A stretch of DNA of 19,141 nucleotides from Candidatus Thorarchaeota archaeon (GTDB lineage: Archaea > Asgardarchaeota > Thorarchaeia > Thorarchaeales > Thorarchaeaceae), in the NCBI GenBank assembly GCA_016841005.1, contig JAEORG010000034.1, positions 1-19,141 on the forward strand, given 5' to 3'. A model generated the notes under the pieces. That model saw only the letters and a program-made list of their open reading frames with translations, was not told the DNA's origin and did not search any database. Both the position numbers and the translations under genes were made by a program. The first letter of the stretch is position 1. Every line of letters starts with the position of its first letter. Positions 1 to 8,093 of the stretch are shown one piece after another.

Positions 1-79
1 ATGCGTCAGTGGCAACCCTATTCTCCTCTAATCTGTTGTCTTGGATATCCAATATTGATAATGTGGGTTGGGTGTTTCA

Positions 80-619
80 ATGAGTCTTCTTGAACCTGAG
101 TTGGAAGGGCTGTTCGGACAGCACAAGCTTCGAGATTTCAAATGGATTGACCCAAAAGAAATCGTGGTTTCACAATGGGTGAGAATGAAATGTGAATTTG
201 GTTGTCCAGATTATGGAAATGCATCCTGCCCTCCAAATCTACCATCTGTTTCAAATTGTCAGAAATTCTTCAGAGAATACACAGATGCATGGATATTCAG
301 ATTCACAACGACTGAGGAAAATCCAGAATCATTAGATCATTGGCTAGATGGATTAAAATCACAACTTCTGACTCTTGAACGGGATGTCTTCCTCCAAGGA
401 TATGTCAAGGCATTTCTACTCTCCATCGGAAATTGTTCTCTTTGTGGTGAATGTGTAGCCATTAGAGCAGATTGTAAACATAAGAAACGAGCCCGGCCGA
501 CACCGGAAGGGATGGCAGTTGACTTGTTCTCAACTGTATCAAGAGTAGGATATCCTCTTGAGGTTCTGAAAGACCACTCTGCAGAGATCAACCGCTATGC
601 GATTCTACTTGTACAATGA
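80..619 (+). CDS. DUF2284-family cysteine-rich predicted metal-binding protein
   Basis: A 179-residue soluble protein with the cysteine pattern of the DUF2284 (COG5423) family, whose biochemical role is not established. Seen: Cys38, Cys42, Cys50-Pro-Pro and Cys60 in the first part, then Cys119-x2-Cys122-x2-Cys125-x6-Cys132 followed by a basic stretch and 'RPTPEGMAVD'. The second cluster has ferredoxin-like spacing, so an Fe-S cluster or zinc site is plausible. No signal peptide or membrane segment is visible. I start at ATG 80; the in-frame TTG at 68 would add only four residues (MGVS), and neither start has a good ribosome site. An AT-rich stretch at about 51-60 lies about 26 bp upstream of 80, compatible with a short-leader or leaderless mRNA. 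It converges on the metalloprotease gene, with 32 bases between the stops. Family call good; function unknown. Confidence 0.85.
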   Translation: MSLLEPELEGLFGQHKLRDFKWIDPKEIVVSQWVRMKCEFGCPDYGNASCPPNLPSVSNCQKFFREYTDAWIFRFTTTEENPESLDHWLDGLKSQLLTLERDVFLQGYVKAFLLSIGNCSLCGECVAIRADCKHKKRARPTPEGMAVDLFSTVSRVGYPLEVLKDHSAEINRYAILLVQ

Positions 620-620
620 C

Positions 621-653
621 CTGGCCTATACTAAGCCAGACTGGTCGCCTTTT
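621..653 (+). terminator. weak hairpin plus T4 after the DUF2284 gene
   Basis: CTGGC (621-625) and GCCAG (635-639) can pair across a 9-nt loop, and TTTT follows at 650-653, between two convergent stop codons. The stem is only 5 bp, so this is a weak candidate based mainly on position. Confidence 0.25.
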
Positions 654-3156
654 ATGGCCAAGCATATGGTTTCACATCTACATAAACTGCTGTACCATCA
701 CCACCAAAGAGTACAACGTAATAGATACCACTTTCCGGATTAAACATTTGGAAGAGTGGTAGACTTGGAGTCAACACAAACTCTACTACTACTGAGAGAT
801 TGGCAGCTAGAACATATCCAAAGACGTCTCCACCATATACTTCACTGAGGAAATCGTAGCCCATACTCGAATCAAGGTAGACATACCCCTGTGAGAATCC
901 CCCGTTTGGCCCCCAGTAGCTGTCATATGGAGGATCCCAGAAGTCCCAAGGAATATCTGGGATAATTGGGTCTATTGCGTTCCAAGGCGTTTCATTTGCT
1001 GGCGTGATAGCCATTGTTATATCAACTTGAGTTTCGTTGAGGTTTTCCTTAATGATAACCAGCTTCGTGACTGTCACTGTTCCAACATCAGGATCAAGGA
1101 TATACCCTCTCCATGTTTCGTTTTGATATTCAACTCGGAATGTATCATTCGATCCATCAGACCAATATCGTATAATGGTGAAATTGAGATGCGTCTTATT
1201 TCCCCCAGTCCAGTTCAAAAACATGGAGAATGCAGTGGTATCATTTAGATAAATGACCTCATATGCTGATTCACCTGGATCCAATGAAACCGTATCATTG
1301 AGCTGTTGCCCGTTATAGGTCATGTTCACTACTTCTTCGTGATCAGGGATTACCCTCATCATGATATCCGCGTCGAACTGCGTCACAAGACCTTTCACAA
1401 TCCAGACACGAGCGATTCTCTTTGGATTTTGGGGATCAATGTGTATTTCACCGATTCTAGTTGTACTATTGAACTCAACTAGAATAGTTTCGTTGGTCCC
1501 ATCTTCATAAAAGACCAGTACAGATGCAACCCATTTGTCCGCGGCGAATGTATAATTGAGAAGAATTGTAAATGGAGATTCCCCATCCATATCGACTTCC
1601 TCAATCACTGCACCGCCCCCACCTTGTACGGTAATAGTATCATTTACAGGAGAATCCGTATAATTGAGCCTGACATGTGGTGTATACAAAGGAACACCAT
1701 TTGCATGATGAGCATCAAGTAACAACCAAGACCAGAAGCGAATCAATAACTCAGCAAGTGTCATGTTCAGTACATTATTAATGGCTTGCTCAGGAGAAAC
1801 ATTTCTTGGGTCTCCAGCACCATAATATCTTGTCGAATTGTAAATTTTAACTAATTTCTCAGGTCCATATGTTTCATTCAACCATTTTGTAAAGAGGAAT
1901 ACAGCCATGTAATTATCCCAAGAGCCACCCCATGATCCGAATGCCCCATCAATGTTCAATTCCCGATAGTGGTCAAACCAGTTGAGACCGCCAATCCTTT
2001 TTGCCATGGCCATCCAAGAGCTCATCGTCATGTTAGGGTAGTTCCTCAACATCGACATCATTCCAAAGAACTCCGCCTGTCCTTCTACAAACCATCTAGT
2101 GGGGAACCAGACATGTCGATATGTCGCATTTGTACTGTCGTTGTATAATTTGAAGTGGAATGTATGCATTAATTCATGTTCACCGACTAGTTTGAGTTCT
2201 TCTCTAGTTGCATTTCGCCCGACATTAATGACAATAGATCCGTCTCCACTTGTGGCTGCAGTGCTATCTGAGCTTGTATCGTTGACTACTCTAATGCGAA
2301 TAATATTCGTATTGCCTGTTTCAGGATCGCCAAATCCAAGTTCACGATAGAGATTCAATGAGAAGTTGGTATGTTCTCTAATGAGATTCAGAATTGTCAC
2401 ATTGACACCGGGACCTCCCGTAACTGTGATATTCTCGCCATCTCCTAGAAGATCATCAATTCCCTGAAACTCATAGTCTTCTCTTACACCGTTTGTTATC
2501 CAGACTTCCTCCCCTCCAAAATCGCCTGTGGTTGTGAAAGTCATAATGTTTGGTTCACCTGGAGTTGGTGGAGAATGAAGCCAAAATCCTCCGGGATAGA
2601 CCTCCCAGAAAAAGGCTGCAGAATCATCATTTGGTGGTGTTGACGGTGCATTATCGTCATTCCAATCTGCTGGAACTGGATCGCCATTCCCATTATCATA
2701 TCTGACAAAACTGACAAGACTACCATTTGCATCATGAAGGCCTATCTCATCGCCGGATATATCGAGTATTGAGCTTGTTAAACCTGCAAATACTGTGGCT
2801 TGATTATCAGCAAGGTCAACATCGTTCGTTCCAATTCCGGTGTATACACGGATGAACGAGTTGGCTTGTGCAGACGTGAAATCAGGTAGTAGTATGGTGT
2901 CATTGTCATAGGTCGTAAGAATCCAGTCTTCAAGAGATGGGGGATTATTTAGGATGTATATCTCTATGAACTCATTAGATGGGTTCGAATCTGGTTTGAA
3001 CTCGTTGATTATTGCACGGGAGTAATCTACTGAAGGCGTAAGATTCAGCTGAACTCCAGTGGACTCGGGTTCTCTAGGTTGAAAGAAATAAAGAACAGCG
3101 AACGCGGCTCCAACAATCAATAAAATGAGTATAACGGCGACGACACCTTTACGCAT
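652..3156 (-). CDS. exported lamin-tail-domain / HExxH metalloprotease-like protein
   Basis: An 834-residue protein predicted to sit outside the cell on an N-terminal membrane anchor (hydrophobic residues 4-25 after Arg2-Lys3). Order of parts: a lamin-tail-like beta domain at about 45-205 (starts 'IINEFKPDSNPSNEFIEIY', ends 'SPPTPGEPN'); a peptidase-like domain at about 240-490 with His327-Glu-Leu-Met-His331 and a downstream 'WFVEGQAEFFG' at 355-365, where Glu358 could be the third zinc ligand as in peptidase_MA/gluzincin families; two tandem 100-residue beta repeats at 505-604 and 620-719; then an aromatic Pro/Asp-rich C-terminal domain. About 30 N-x-S/T sequons suggest heavy glycosylation. 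The start is well supported by GGAGGT at 3163-3168, 6 nt before the ATG. Substrate unknown. Metalloprotease activity is inferred from motifs; the zinc-site assignment is moderately sure. Confidence 0.8.
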   Translation of the reverse strand: MRKGVVAVILILLIVGAAFAVLYFFQPREPESTGVQLNLTPSVDYSRAIINEFKPDSNPSNEFIEIYILNNPPSLEDWILTTYDNDTILLPDFTSAQANSFIRVYTGIGTNDVDLADNQATVFAGLTSSILDISGDEIGLHDANGSLVSFVRYDNGNGDPVPADWNDDNAPSTPPNDDSAAFFWEVYPGGFWLHSPPTPGEPNIMTFTTTGDFGGEEVWITNGVREDYEFQGIDDLLGDGENITVTGGPGVNVTILNLIREHTNFSLNLYRELGFGDPETGNTNIIRIRVVNDTSSDSTAATSGDGSIVINVGRNATREELKLVGEHELMHTFHFKLYNDSTNATYRHVWFPTRWFVEGQAEFFGMMSMLRNYPNMTMSSWMAMAKRIGGLNWFDHYRELNIDGAFGSWGGSWDNYMAVFLFTKWLNETYGPEKLVKIYNSTRYYGAGDPRNVSPEQAINNVLNMTLAELLIRFWSWLLLDAHHANGVPLYTPHVRLNYTDSPVNDTITVQGGGGAVIEEVDMDGESPFTILLNYTFAADKWVASVLVFYEDGTNETILVEFNSTTRIGEIHIDPQNPKRIARVWIVKGLVTQFDADIMMRVIPDHEEVVNMTYNGQQLNDTVSLDPGESAYEVIYLNDTTAFSMFLNWTGGNKTHLNFTIIRYWSDGSNDTFRVEYQNETWRGYILDPDVGTVTVTKLVIIKENLNETQVDITMAITPANETPWNAIDPIIPDIPWDFWDPPYDSYWGPNGGFSQGYVYLDSSMGYDFLSEVYGGDVFGYVLAANLSVVVEFVLTPSLPLFQMFNPESGIYYVVLFGGDGTAVYVDVKPYAWP

Positions 3157-3162
3157 ATTGTG

Positions 3163-3210
3163 ACCTCCTAAGCAAGCATCTTCATAATAGTTAATTAACT
3201 ATATTAAGTT
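3163..3210 (-). promoter_or_regulatory. promoter, palindromic operator candidate and RBS of the metalloprotease gene
   Basis: Reading the minus strand, a TATA-like TTAATATA lies at 3207-3200, a perfect 16-bp palindrome ATAGTTAATTAACTAT at 3202-3187, and GGAGGT at 3168-3163 before ATG 3156. If transcription starts about 26 bp after the TATA centre (about 3178), the palindrome lies between the TATA box and the start site, a common place for archaeal repressor sites. All elements are seen; the roles are inferred. Confidence 0.4.
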
Positions 3211-3306
3211 ATTTGACCCATACAAATAGGATTGTTTCTCCCAGTATCCTACAAACTACTCCGTCCTCAGCAAGAGACTAGAATTGTTATTGTGTGAGAA
3301 CGAATG

Positions 3307-3429
3307 TTATTGTTGAGTGACAGGAAATGGGTCAATTCCCAAAAGAATATGCAAAACCCACCTAGTAAGTGGCTGTGAAAGCAACTCTAGCAACCTATCA
3401 AACTCATCATCTGTAAGATCACTGTTCAT
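3307..3429 (-). CDS. possible 40-aa small protein overlapping the regulator's stop
   Basis: A short ORF, ATG at 3429 to TAA at 3307, encoding MNSDLTDDEFDRLLELLSQP and ending in IDPFPVTQQ. It starts 11 bases inside the end of the upstream winged-helix/membrane gene in another frame, the arrangement typical of translational coupling. The first half is acidic and could form an amphipathic helix. The stretch 'LLELLSQPLTRWVLHILL' vaguely resembles helix 1 of ArsR-like winged-helix proteins ('ALSNSTRRGILRLI' in the neighbour), so it might be a remnant of a regulator. No clear ribosome site was seen. Could be chance; I recognise no family. Confidence 0.3.
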   Translation of the reverse strand: MNSDLTDDEFDRLLELLSQPLTRWVLHILLGIDPFPVTQQ

Positions 3430-4228
3430 CCTCTAACCTCTCCAAATCTTCAGCCTTCTTGATTGCTGTGTCTATAAGTATGAAGGCACAAGGGGCTGTG
3501 AAGATGGTGATTGCTAGAAAAACAACACCAAGTGCCGATAGCCATTGCATAACACCTAATGCCACCAGAAGGAAGTACATAGACGCAAATATCACACTCA
3601 TGATACCGAAGGCCTGAGCTGCCAAGAAATTCCCTCTATTTGGAGACCGTATAAGAAACCAACTTTCTGAAATCAGAAGTAATGATGAAAGCCCAAGATT
3701 ATACTTCCTAGCAAATCTAACTAGTTTGTTAACTGAAGCAACAGATATCGCAATGGAAATGGTGAATACCACAAAAACAGGAACAAACATCAATGACCGA
3801 TACAAAAACGCAACCACAAGTACTACTAAAGTCATCATTGCAACTGTACATCCAGTAAAGGTTCCAAATTGACTCTTGAACAAGGCAACCTCGTCTCTAG
3901 GAGTCATCGCAATTGCTGCAGATAACACACCATATTGGTCAACTTTGGGTTCCTGTTTTATTTGATCCATGAGAATAATGACTTTTTTACCTAGCTCAGT
4001 TATCTTGTATCCGTCATCGACTCTCTCGATTAGACCAACATCTGCAATTTCCTTTAGATGATAGTTGAAGGTACCACTATCATTCATCGGATCAAATCCT
4101 AGAATCTGCATCATCTGAGAGTAGGTTGCTTTACCATCCTTGGCGATTAATCTCAGAATCCCTCTTCTTGTGGAGTTTGAAAGAGCCTTGAGGACCCCTT
4201 CATCATATTCTCGAGATGACTTCATCAT
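3419..4228 (-). CDS. membrane-embedded ArsR-like winged-helix regulator
   Basis: A predicted one-component regulator. Numbered from the longest possible start (GTG 4246), residues 14-95 form an ArsR/HTH_20-like winged helix ('VLKALSNSTRRGILRLIA', recognition region 'TFNYHLKEIADVGLIERVDDGY'). Residues 131-150, 154-172, 210-231 and 234-258 are four hydrophobic segments, and the tail is charged and acidic. DNA binding is therefore cytosolic and tethered to the membrane; the signal sensed is unknown. I choose ATG 4228 (269 aa) because a TATA box centred near 4256 predicts transcription starting close to 4230, giving a leaderless mRNA; the adjacent ATG 4225 is nearly equivalent and the GTG at 4246 would lie upstream of the transcript. 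A large inverted repeat stands just upstream of the TATA box and may be its own operator. Targets unknown; neighbours are candidates. Confidence 0.8.
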   Translation of the reverse strand: MMKSSREYDEGVLKALSNSTRRGILRLIAKDGKATYSQMMQILGFDPMNDSGTFNYHLKEIADVGLIERVDDGYKITELGKKVIILMDQIKQEPKVDQYGVLSAAIAMTPRDEVALFKSQFGTFTGCTVAMMTLVVLVVAFLYRSLMFVPVFVVFTISIAISVASVNKLVRFARKYNLGLSSLLLISESWFLIRSPNRGNFLAAQAFGIMSVIFASMYFLLVALGVMQWLSALGVVFLAITIFTAPCAFILIDTAIKKAEDLERLEDEQ

Positions 4229-4250
4229 TATCGAGTATGAAGTCACATCA

Positions 4251-4262
4251 GAATTATATAAG
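4251..4262 (-). promoter_or_regulatory. archaeal TATA box of the winged-helix/membrane gene
   Basis: On the minus strand the sequence reads CTTATATAATTC, preceded by GAAA-containing sequence that could serve as a BRE. Its centre is about 26-28 bp from ATG 4228, the spacing expected for leaderless transcription in archaea. Confidence 0.55.
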
Positions 4263-4269
4263 CAATTTC

Positions 4270-4317
4270 AACGAAAATCCTCGACAAAGGATTTTGTTGG
4301 TGTCGAGTATTTTCGTT
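4270..4317. repeat. 17-bp-arm inverted repeat between two minus-strand genes
   Basis: AACGAAAATCCTCGACA at 4270-4286 pairs with TGTCGAGTATTTTCGTT at 4301-4317, 16 of 17 positions, around a 14-nt loop. A second, mutually exclusive stem exists: AAAATCCT (4274-4281) with AGGATTTT (4288-4295). The element begins 17 nt after the reductase stop codon and ends just upstream of the TATA box of the winged-helix/membrane gene. No T-run follows, which argues against an ordinary terminator. The octamer TCGAGTAT in the right arm (4303-4310) recurs at 4231-4238, about where that gene's transcript should start. Confidence 0.8.
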
Positions 4318-4334
4318 AGCGCCTAACATTCTAA

Positions 4335-5264
4335 TTACAAGATACCTCTCGAAATCTTTGACTTGAGAAGAATTAACTCTCCCAATAACTTCGTCTTCTC
4401 AACTGGAATTCTAGGATTTTGGTGTTCTGCGATTCGTACAATCTCCATATTGAGTGAGTTGATCTCAGTGTTTCTCTGATTGCGAATATCTTCCAGTGTT
4501 GAGATGTTTTGACCATCCGAGATCTTGCTAATAGCTAACATTCTTTGTTTTATTTTTTCAGAGTCTAGTCTTACTCCAACTTTAGATGCAACCTCAACAC
4601 ATTCCTCAATAATTCCTGCAGCAATGTCTGTCACGTAACTGTTTCTTTGGAAGATTCCATTATCAATCTCCAGAAGAGGACAAACTGTATTGTAGACTGA
4701 ATTTATGATAGCTTTCTGCCAGATTACTTCCGTGATATTCAACTCAGAAGAGAACTGGAAATCAGGTGTGCTAAGAGTGGCTACTATCTCCTCTAACTTC
4801 TCTTCACTCCCCCTGATGATACCAATTGGAGATGAAACAATAGGAGTATGCAGAACAGAGTATTCATTCAGTTTTTGACTTGCAGAGAACAAAACACATC
4901 GATAAATCTCAGATAATCCAGCGTCAAGATAGGGTTGCTCGATTGCGAGACCATTCTGCATAATGATGATGGGCGATTGAACATTCTTTTGAGCGAGTTT
5001 CTCTGATATGGATTCATTTGCATATGTTTTGGCTGTTATTACCATCAGTCCTTCTAAACTCTCAATGTTATGGAGAGATACCATCCTTGCTTGAACTTCG
5101 ACTGTTTCATTGTTTATATTTGTGAGAGAGATTGTCACGATTTGCTCCTGCACATCATCCCTACTTGTTCTAACCAAACAAACATCTCTGCTATTCTGTA
5201 TAAGATGAACAGCCAATGCCATTCCTATTGCGCCAGCTCCGAGAATGAAAATCCGATTGTTCAT
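4335..5264 (-). CDS. 2-dehydropantoate 2-reductase (ketopantoate reductase) family protein
   Basis: A 309-residue cytosolic NAD(P)-dependent oxidoreductase of the PanE/ApbA fold. Family members reduce ketopantoate to pantoate in coenzyme A synthesis. Seen: Rossmann motif GAGAIG at residues 9-14 right after a first beta strand; 'MQNGL' with Asn104; 'WQKAIINSVYN' with the likely catalytic Lys184 and Asn188; and 'NTEINSLNMEIV' with Glu267, in the order and spacing of the family. Length is normal. I choose ATG 5264, because 'MNNRIFILGAGAIG' is the usual N-terminus; the upstream in-frame ATG at 5285 adds seven unlikely residues. GGAGAT lies 11 nt before ATG 5264. The family includes paralogues of unknown substrate and no other CoA gene is nearby, so I do not assign panE. 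Divergent from the SLC13 transporter gene. Confidence 0.85.
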   Translation of the reverse strand: MNNRIFILGAGAIGMALAVHLIQNSRDVCLVRTSRDDVQEQIVTISLTNINNETVEVQARMVSLHNIESLEGLMVITAKTYANESISEKLAQKNVQSPIIIMQNGLAIEQPYLDAGLSEIYRCVLFSASQKLNEYSVLHTPIVSSPIGIIRGSEEKLEEIVATLSTPDFQFSSELNITEVIWQKAIINSVYNTVCPLLEIDNGIFQRNSYVTDIAAGIIEECVEVASKVGVRLDSEKIKQRMLAISKISDGQNISTLEDIRNQRNTEINSLNMEIVRIAEHQNPRIPVEKTKLLGELILLKSKISRGIL

Positions 5265-5502
5265 AGAAAATAGATATCTCCACATTCATATGAGTGCTCT
5301 GAAAATAGTCCTAGAATTAATCTCCTTGAAAGAGAGGGCATACACCTCACTTGAACTTCAGAGATGCTTCTCCAAACTTTTATTCCTAATGTGTTTCTTG
5401 AGTTATTTTGGCATTATATCGAACTTGATGTGACAAAGCTAATAACTAGTTGCCCCCCTTCCCTGAGTATGTAGGGTCTGCCTTTGAGGACAATCTCTGG
5501 AT

Positions 5503-5546
5503 TATTATAAATTTGCAACCTTTGATTCATCATTATACAAAGGGAG
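5503..5546 (+). promoter_or_regulatory. TATA box and Shine-Dalgarno site of the SLC13 transporter gene
   Basis: TATTATAAAT at 5503-5512 is a TATA-like box; a start 26 bp downstream of its centre would fall near 5533. GGGAG at 5542-5546 lies 8 nt before ATG 5555, giving a short leader with a ribosome site. The rest of the 290-base divergent gap (5265-5554) shows nothing else I can support apart from the reductase's GGAGAT. Confidence 0.4.
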
Positions 5547-5554
5547 TCATTTGA

Positions 5555-7336
5555 ATGCAGGGGATAACATTCGAGCTTACGGTTGTTCTAATCATTCTGA
5601 TAGTAACGCTCATACTGTTTGCTGTTGGTCGATGGCGATATGACATCGTAGCGTTACTTGCCTTACTCGCAGTTGTAATCGTTGGGGTAATCCCGTTCGA
5701 CCAAGCGTTCCTAGGTTTTGGTCATCCAGCAGTCATTACTGTTGCAGCTGTGTTAATCATTAGTCGTGGTCTCTTAGATTCAGGCTTCGTAGATACAATT
5801 GCGAGATGGACCTCACGCTTGGAAAACAAACCGATGATACAGATTATGACACTCACAGGAATAGCAACTGTTCTCTCAACATTCATGAATAATGTTGGCG
5901 CCCTCGCAATTCTAATGCCTGTAGCAATTCGAATGGCGCATAAGAGTGACCTGTCTCCCTCACTCTTTCTGATGCCTTTGGCATTTGGCTCAATGCTTGG
6001 CGGGTTGGTCACTCTTATAGGCACTCCACCAAATATCATCATCGCTATATTTCGGAGCCAAGAAGATAGTGTAGCATTTTCTATGTTTGACTATGCGCCT
6101 GTTGGAATTGGAGTGGCTTTTGCTGGATTTTTATTTCTGTCATTAGTTGGATGGAAACTTATCCCTCACCGTATTGGAAAAGCAGATGAATCACTAGCAC
6201 TCGTTAAGGAATATGTCACTGAATTGTTGGTACCTGAAGATTCGAAAATGATTGGACAACGAATACGAGATCTTGAAGAAATCGCTAAAGAGGATGTGGC
6301 AGTTCTTGCATTGGTACGAAAAGGGGCACGTATTCGAGTACCATCAAGTAGACGAAAGTTGCGAGCTGGAGATGGGTTAATTGTTCGAGGTTCGTCGGAT
6401 GAACTCAAGATGCTAGTTGATGCTGCTGAATTAACGCTTGTTGGTAAAGCAGTTGACGAAGAAAGGTATCTAGAAGCTGACGAAGTAACGACCTTAGAAG
6501 TTGTTATCACTTCAGGATCGTTGATGGATGGGCAGAGCGCAAAAAGTCTCAATTTGCATGCTAACTATGGTGCGAACTTACTTGCAGTTGCTCGTCAAGG
6601 AAGACATCTGCGTGCGCAGTTGGGTAGCATCCGATTTAAGGTGGGTGACGTTCTACTACTTCAAATCCCGACGGACAAGATGAATGAAACACTCATTACT
6701 CTTGGGCTTCTCTCACTTACTGAAAGAAACATTAGACTTGGTAAACCACGGAAAGTGGCACTTGCCATCAGCATCTTTGGTGTAGCAATTATTCTCACCA
6801 TCCTGGATATTTTACCAGTTCAGGTCTCGTTTGCTTGTGCTGCAGTAGCCATGGTACTCTCAGGAGTTATTTCAATAAATGACGCGTATAAGAGCATAAA
6901 TTGGCCGATCATTATACTAATAGGAGCTATGATTCCTGTAGGAAAAGCACTAGAGATTACTGGAGGCACTCAACTTCTTGCTAACATAATACTCGATACA
7001 GGAGGTTCAATTCATCCAATTACTGCATTGGTAGTAATATTGATTGTAACCATGTTATTATCAGCCATATTGAACCATGCAGCTGTGGCGATCATAATGG
7101 CACCAATTGCTATACAAGTTGCATTGGGGTTAGGAGTGTCAATAGACCCGTTCTTGATGGCATTGGCAATAGGTGCGTCATGCAACTTCTTAACCCCAAT
7201 TGGAAATCATACTTGTACACTAGTGATGGGGCCCGGAGGGTACAAGTTTGTTGATTACCTGCGTGTAGGAATACCCCTTTCACTTATCGCAATCGTGGTT
7301 TCTATTCCACTCATTTTGTTCTTCTGGCCTTTTTGA
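5555..7336 (+). CDS. SLC13/DASS-family ion-coupled permease with two RCK_C (TrkA-C) domains
   Basis: A 593-residue inner-membrane transporter. The first membrane block (about 1-200) carries the DASS-type hairpin region 'STFMNNVGALAILMPVA' at 108-124 and 'LIGTPPN' at 154-160. Two regulatory RCK_C/TrkA-C-like domains follow in the cytosol at about 218-292 ('KMIGQRIRDLEEI', 'LRAGDGLIVRG') and 305-385 ('GQSAKSLNLHANYGANLLAV', 'FKVGDVLLLQ'). The second membrane block (about 398-593) repeats the hairpin as 'AILNHAAVAIIMAPIAI' and 'NFLTPIGNHTCTLV'. This split layout is standard for COG0471 proteins that move dicarboxylates, sulfate or other anions with Na+; the substrate cannot be read from the sequence. 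GGGAG 8 nt before the ATG supports the start. It stands alone on the plus strand between minus-strand genes. Confidence 0.92.
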   Translation: MQGITFELTVVLIILIVTLILFAVGRWRYDIVALLALLAVVIVGVIPFDQAFLGFGHPAVITVAAVLIISRGLLDSGFVDTIARWTSRLENKPMIQIMTLTGIATVLSTFMNNVGALAILMPVAIRMAHKSDLSPSLFLMPLAFGSMLGGLVTLIGTPPNIIIAIFRSQEDSVAFSMFDYAPVGIGVAFAGFLFLSLVGWKLIPHRIGKADESLALVKEYVTELLVPEDSKMIGQRIRDLEEIAKEDVAVLALVRKGARIRVPSSRRKLRAGDGLIVRGSSDELKMLVDAAELTLVGKAVDEERYLEADEVTTLEVVITSGSLMDGQSAKSLNLHANYGANLLAVARQGRHLRAQLGSIRFKVGDVLLLQIPTDKMNETLITLGLLSLTERNIRLGKPRKVALAISIFGVAIILTILDILPVQVSFACAAVAMVLSGVISINDAYKSINWPIIILIGAMIPVGKALEITGGTQLLANIILDTGGSIHPITALVVILIVTMLLSAILNHAAVAIIMAPIAIQVALGLGVSIDPFLMALAIGASCNFLTPIGNHTCTLVMGPGGYKFVDYLRVGIPLSLIAIVVSIPLILFFWPF

Positions 7337-7379
7337 ATTAAATGATCATTGTAGAATAAGAAAGACAGTGTTTCTGAAT

Positions 7380-7979
7380 TCATAGCCAACGTCGAACTCG
7401 GCTCTTAAACTCAATATATTCATCGCCAAACTCCTCCTCAAGAATGGCTTCCTCTTTCTTAATGAATCGAAGAAAAATGAGATAAACAGCAATTGTACAA
7501 ACAGAGACAATTAGACCATTCCAGAATATCACAAGCCCCAGTAACATAATGATATTTCCAAGATATATCGGGTTTCTTGTGAATCTATACGGACCTGTAA
7601 GAACGAGAGTTGAGGGTCTCTGCATTGGTTCTCTATTTCGTAATCCAATTTTACCAACCTGTAGTAGCTCGTAATTTGCCCACACAACTAGAAAGAATCC
7701 AAAGAAAAGCAATACTAGACCAATGAAATTGAAGGGCTCAGGAATGAGATCTTTTGGAAAAGTGAAGGCATCCACAACTACCTGCTCACTTATCTGGAAA
7801 ATGTAGAGGGGAGCTATTATTATGAGTTCAACAACACAGGCCATAGCAATAATTACCAGTGCCTGAAAAACCATAAATCCGTGTGGATATTTCTCCTTCA
7901 TCTCCTCAAGGTTCACAGATGAATCACTCTTGTAGTGGTCACGAAACCTTTGATATGAATTCTTTGACGGCTGCAACAT
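7380..7979 (-). CDS. isoprenylcysteine / phospholipid methyltransferase-family membrane protein
   Basis: A membrane protein of the PEMT/ICMT fold, which methylates lipids or prenylated groups with S-adenosylmethionine. Motifs sit at the C-terminal end as expected: 'TGPYRFTRNPIYLGN', then hydrophobic segments, then 'KKEEAILEEEFGDEYIEFKSRVRRWL', with the paired Glu and FG-x-EY seen in the family. Earlier membrane segments are at roughly residues 36-60 and 84-102 from this start. The ATG at 7979 gives 199 aa. The reading frame continues to a TTG at 8039 (219 aa), which lacks a ribosome site, so the start is uncertain. Many archaeal and bacterial homologues have no known substrate. Its stop is 43 nt from the convergent SLC13 stop, and its upstream side faces the ABC operon terminator. 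Confidence 0.85.
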   Translation of the reverse strand: MLQPSKNSYQRFRDHYKSDSSVNLEEMKEKYPHGFMVFQALVIIAMACVVELIIIAPLYIFQISEQVVVDAFTFPKDLIPEPFNFIGLVLLFFGFFLVVWANYELLQVGKIGLRNREPMQRPSTLVLTGPYRFTRNPIYLGNIIMLLGLVIFWNGLIVSVCTIAVYLIFLRFIKKEEAILEEEFGDEYIEFKSRVRRWL

Positions 7980-8093
7980 AATGTCTAGGATTGCGCAAAT
8001 GGATTTCGTTACCTCGACCTTCTTACAGATTTCAATCAACGATTGAATGAATGAGTGAAAGAACTCGAGTGCAAATAATGCTCATGAAATTTT

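Noticed and set aside
1..93. 30-aa ORF at the left edge (MRQWQPYSP...)
   Set aside because: Short, Cys/aromatic mix without a pattern, overlaps the DUF2284 start; could be the tail of an upstream gene but cannot be judged.
5245..5433. 62-aa plus-strand ORF across the reductase start and divergent gap
   Set aside because: Overlaps the reductase N-terminus antisense, has no ribosome site and a composition unlike a coding region.
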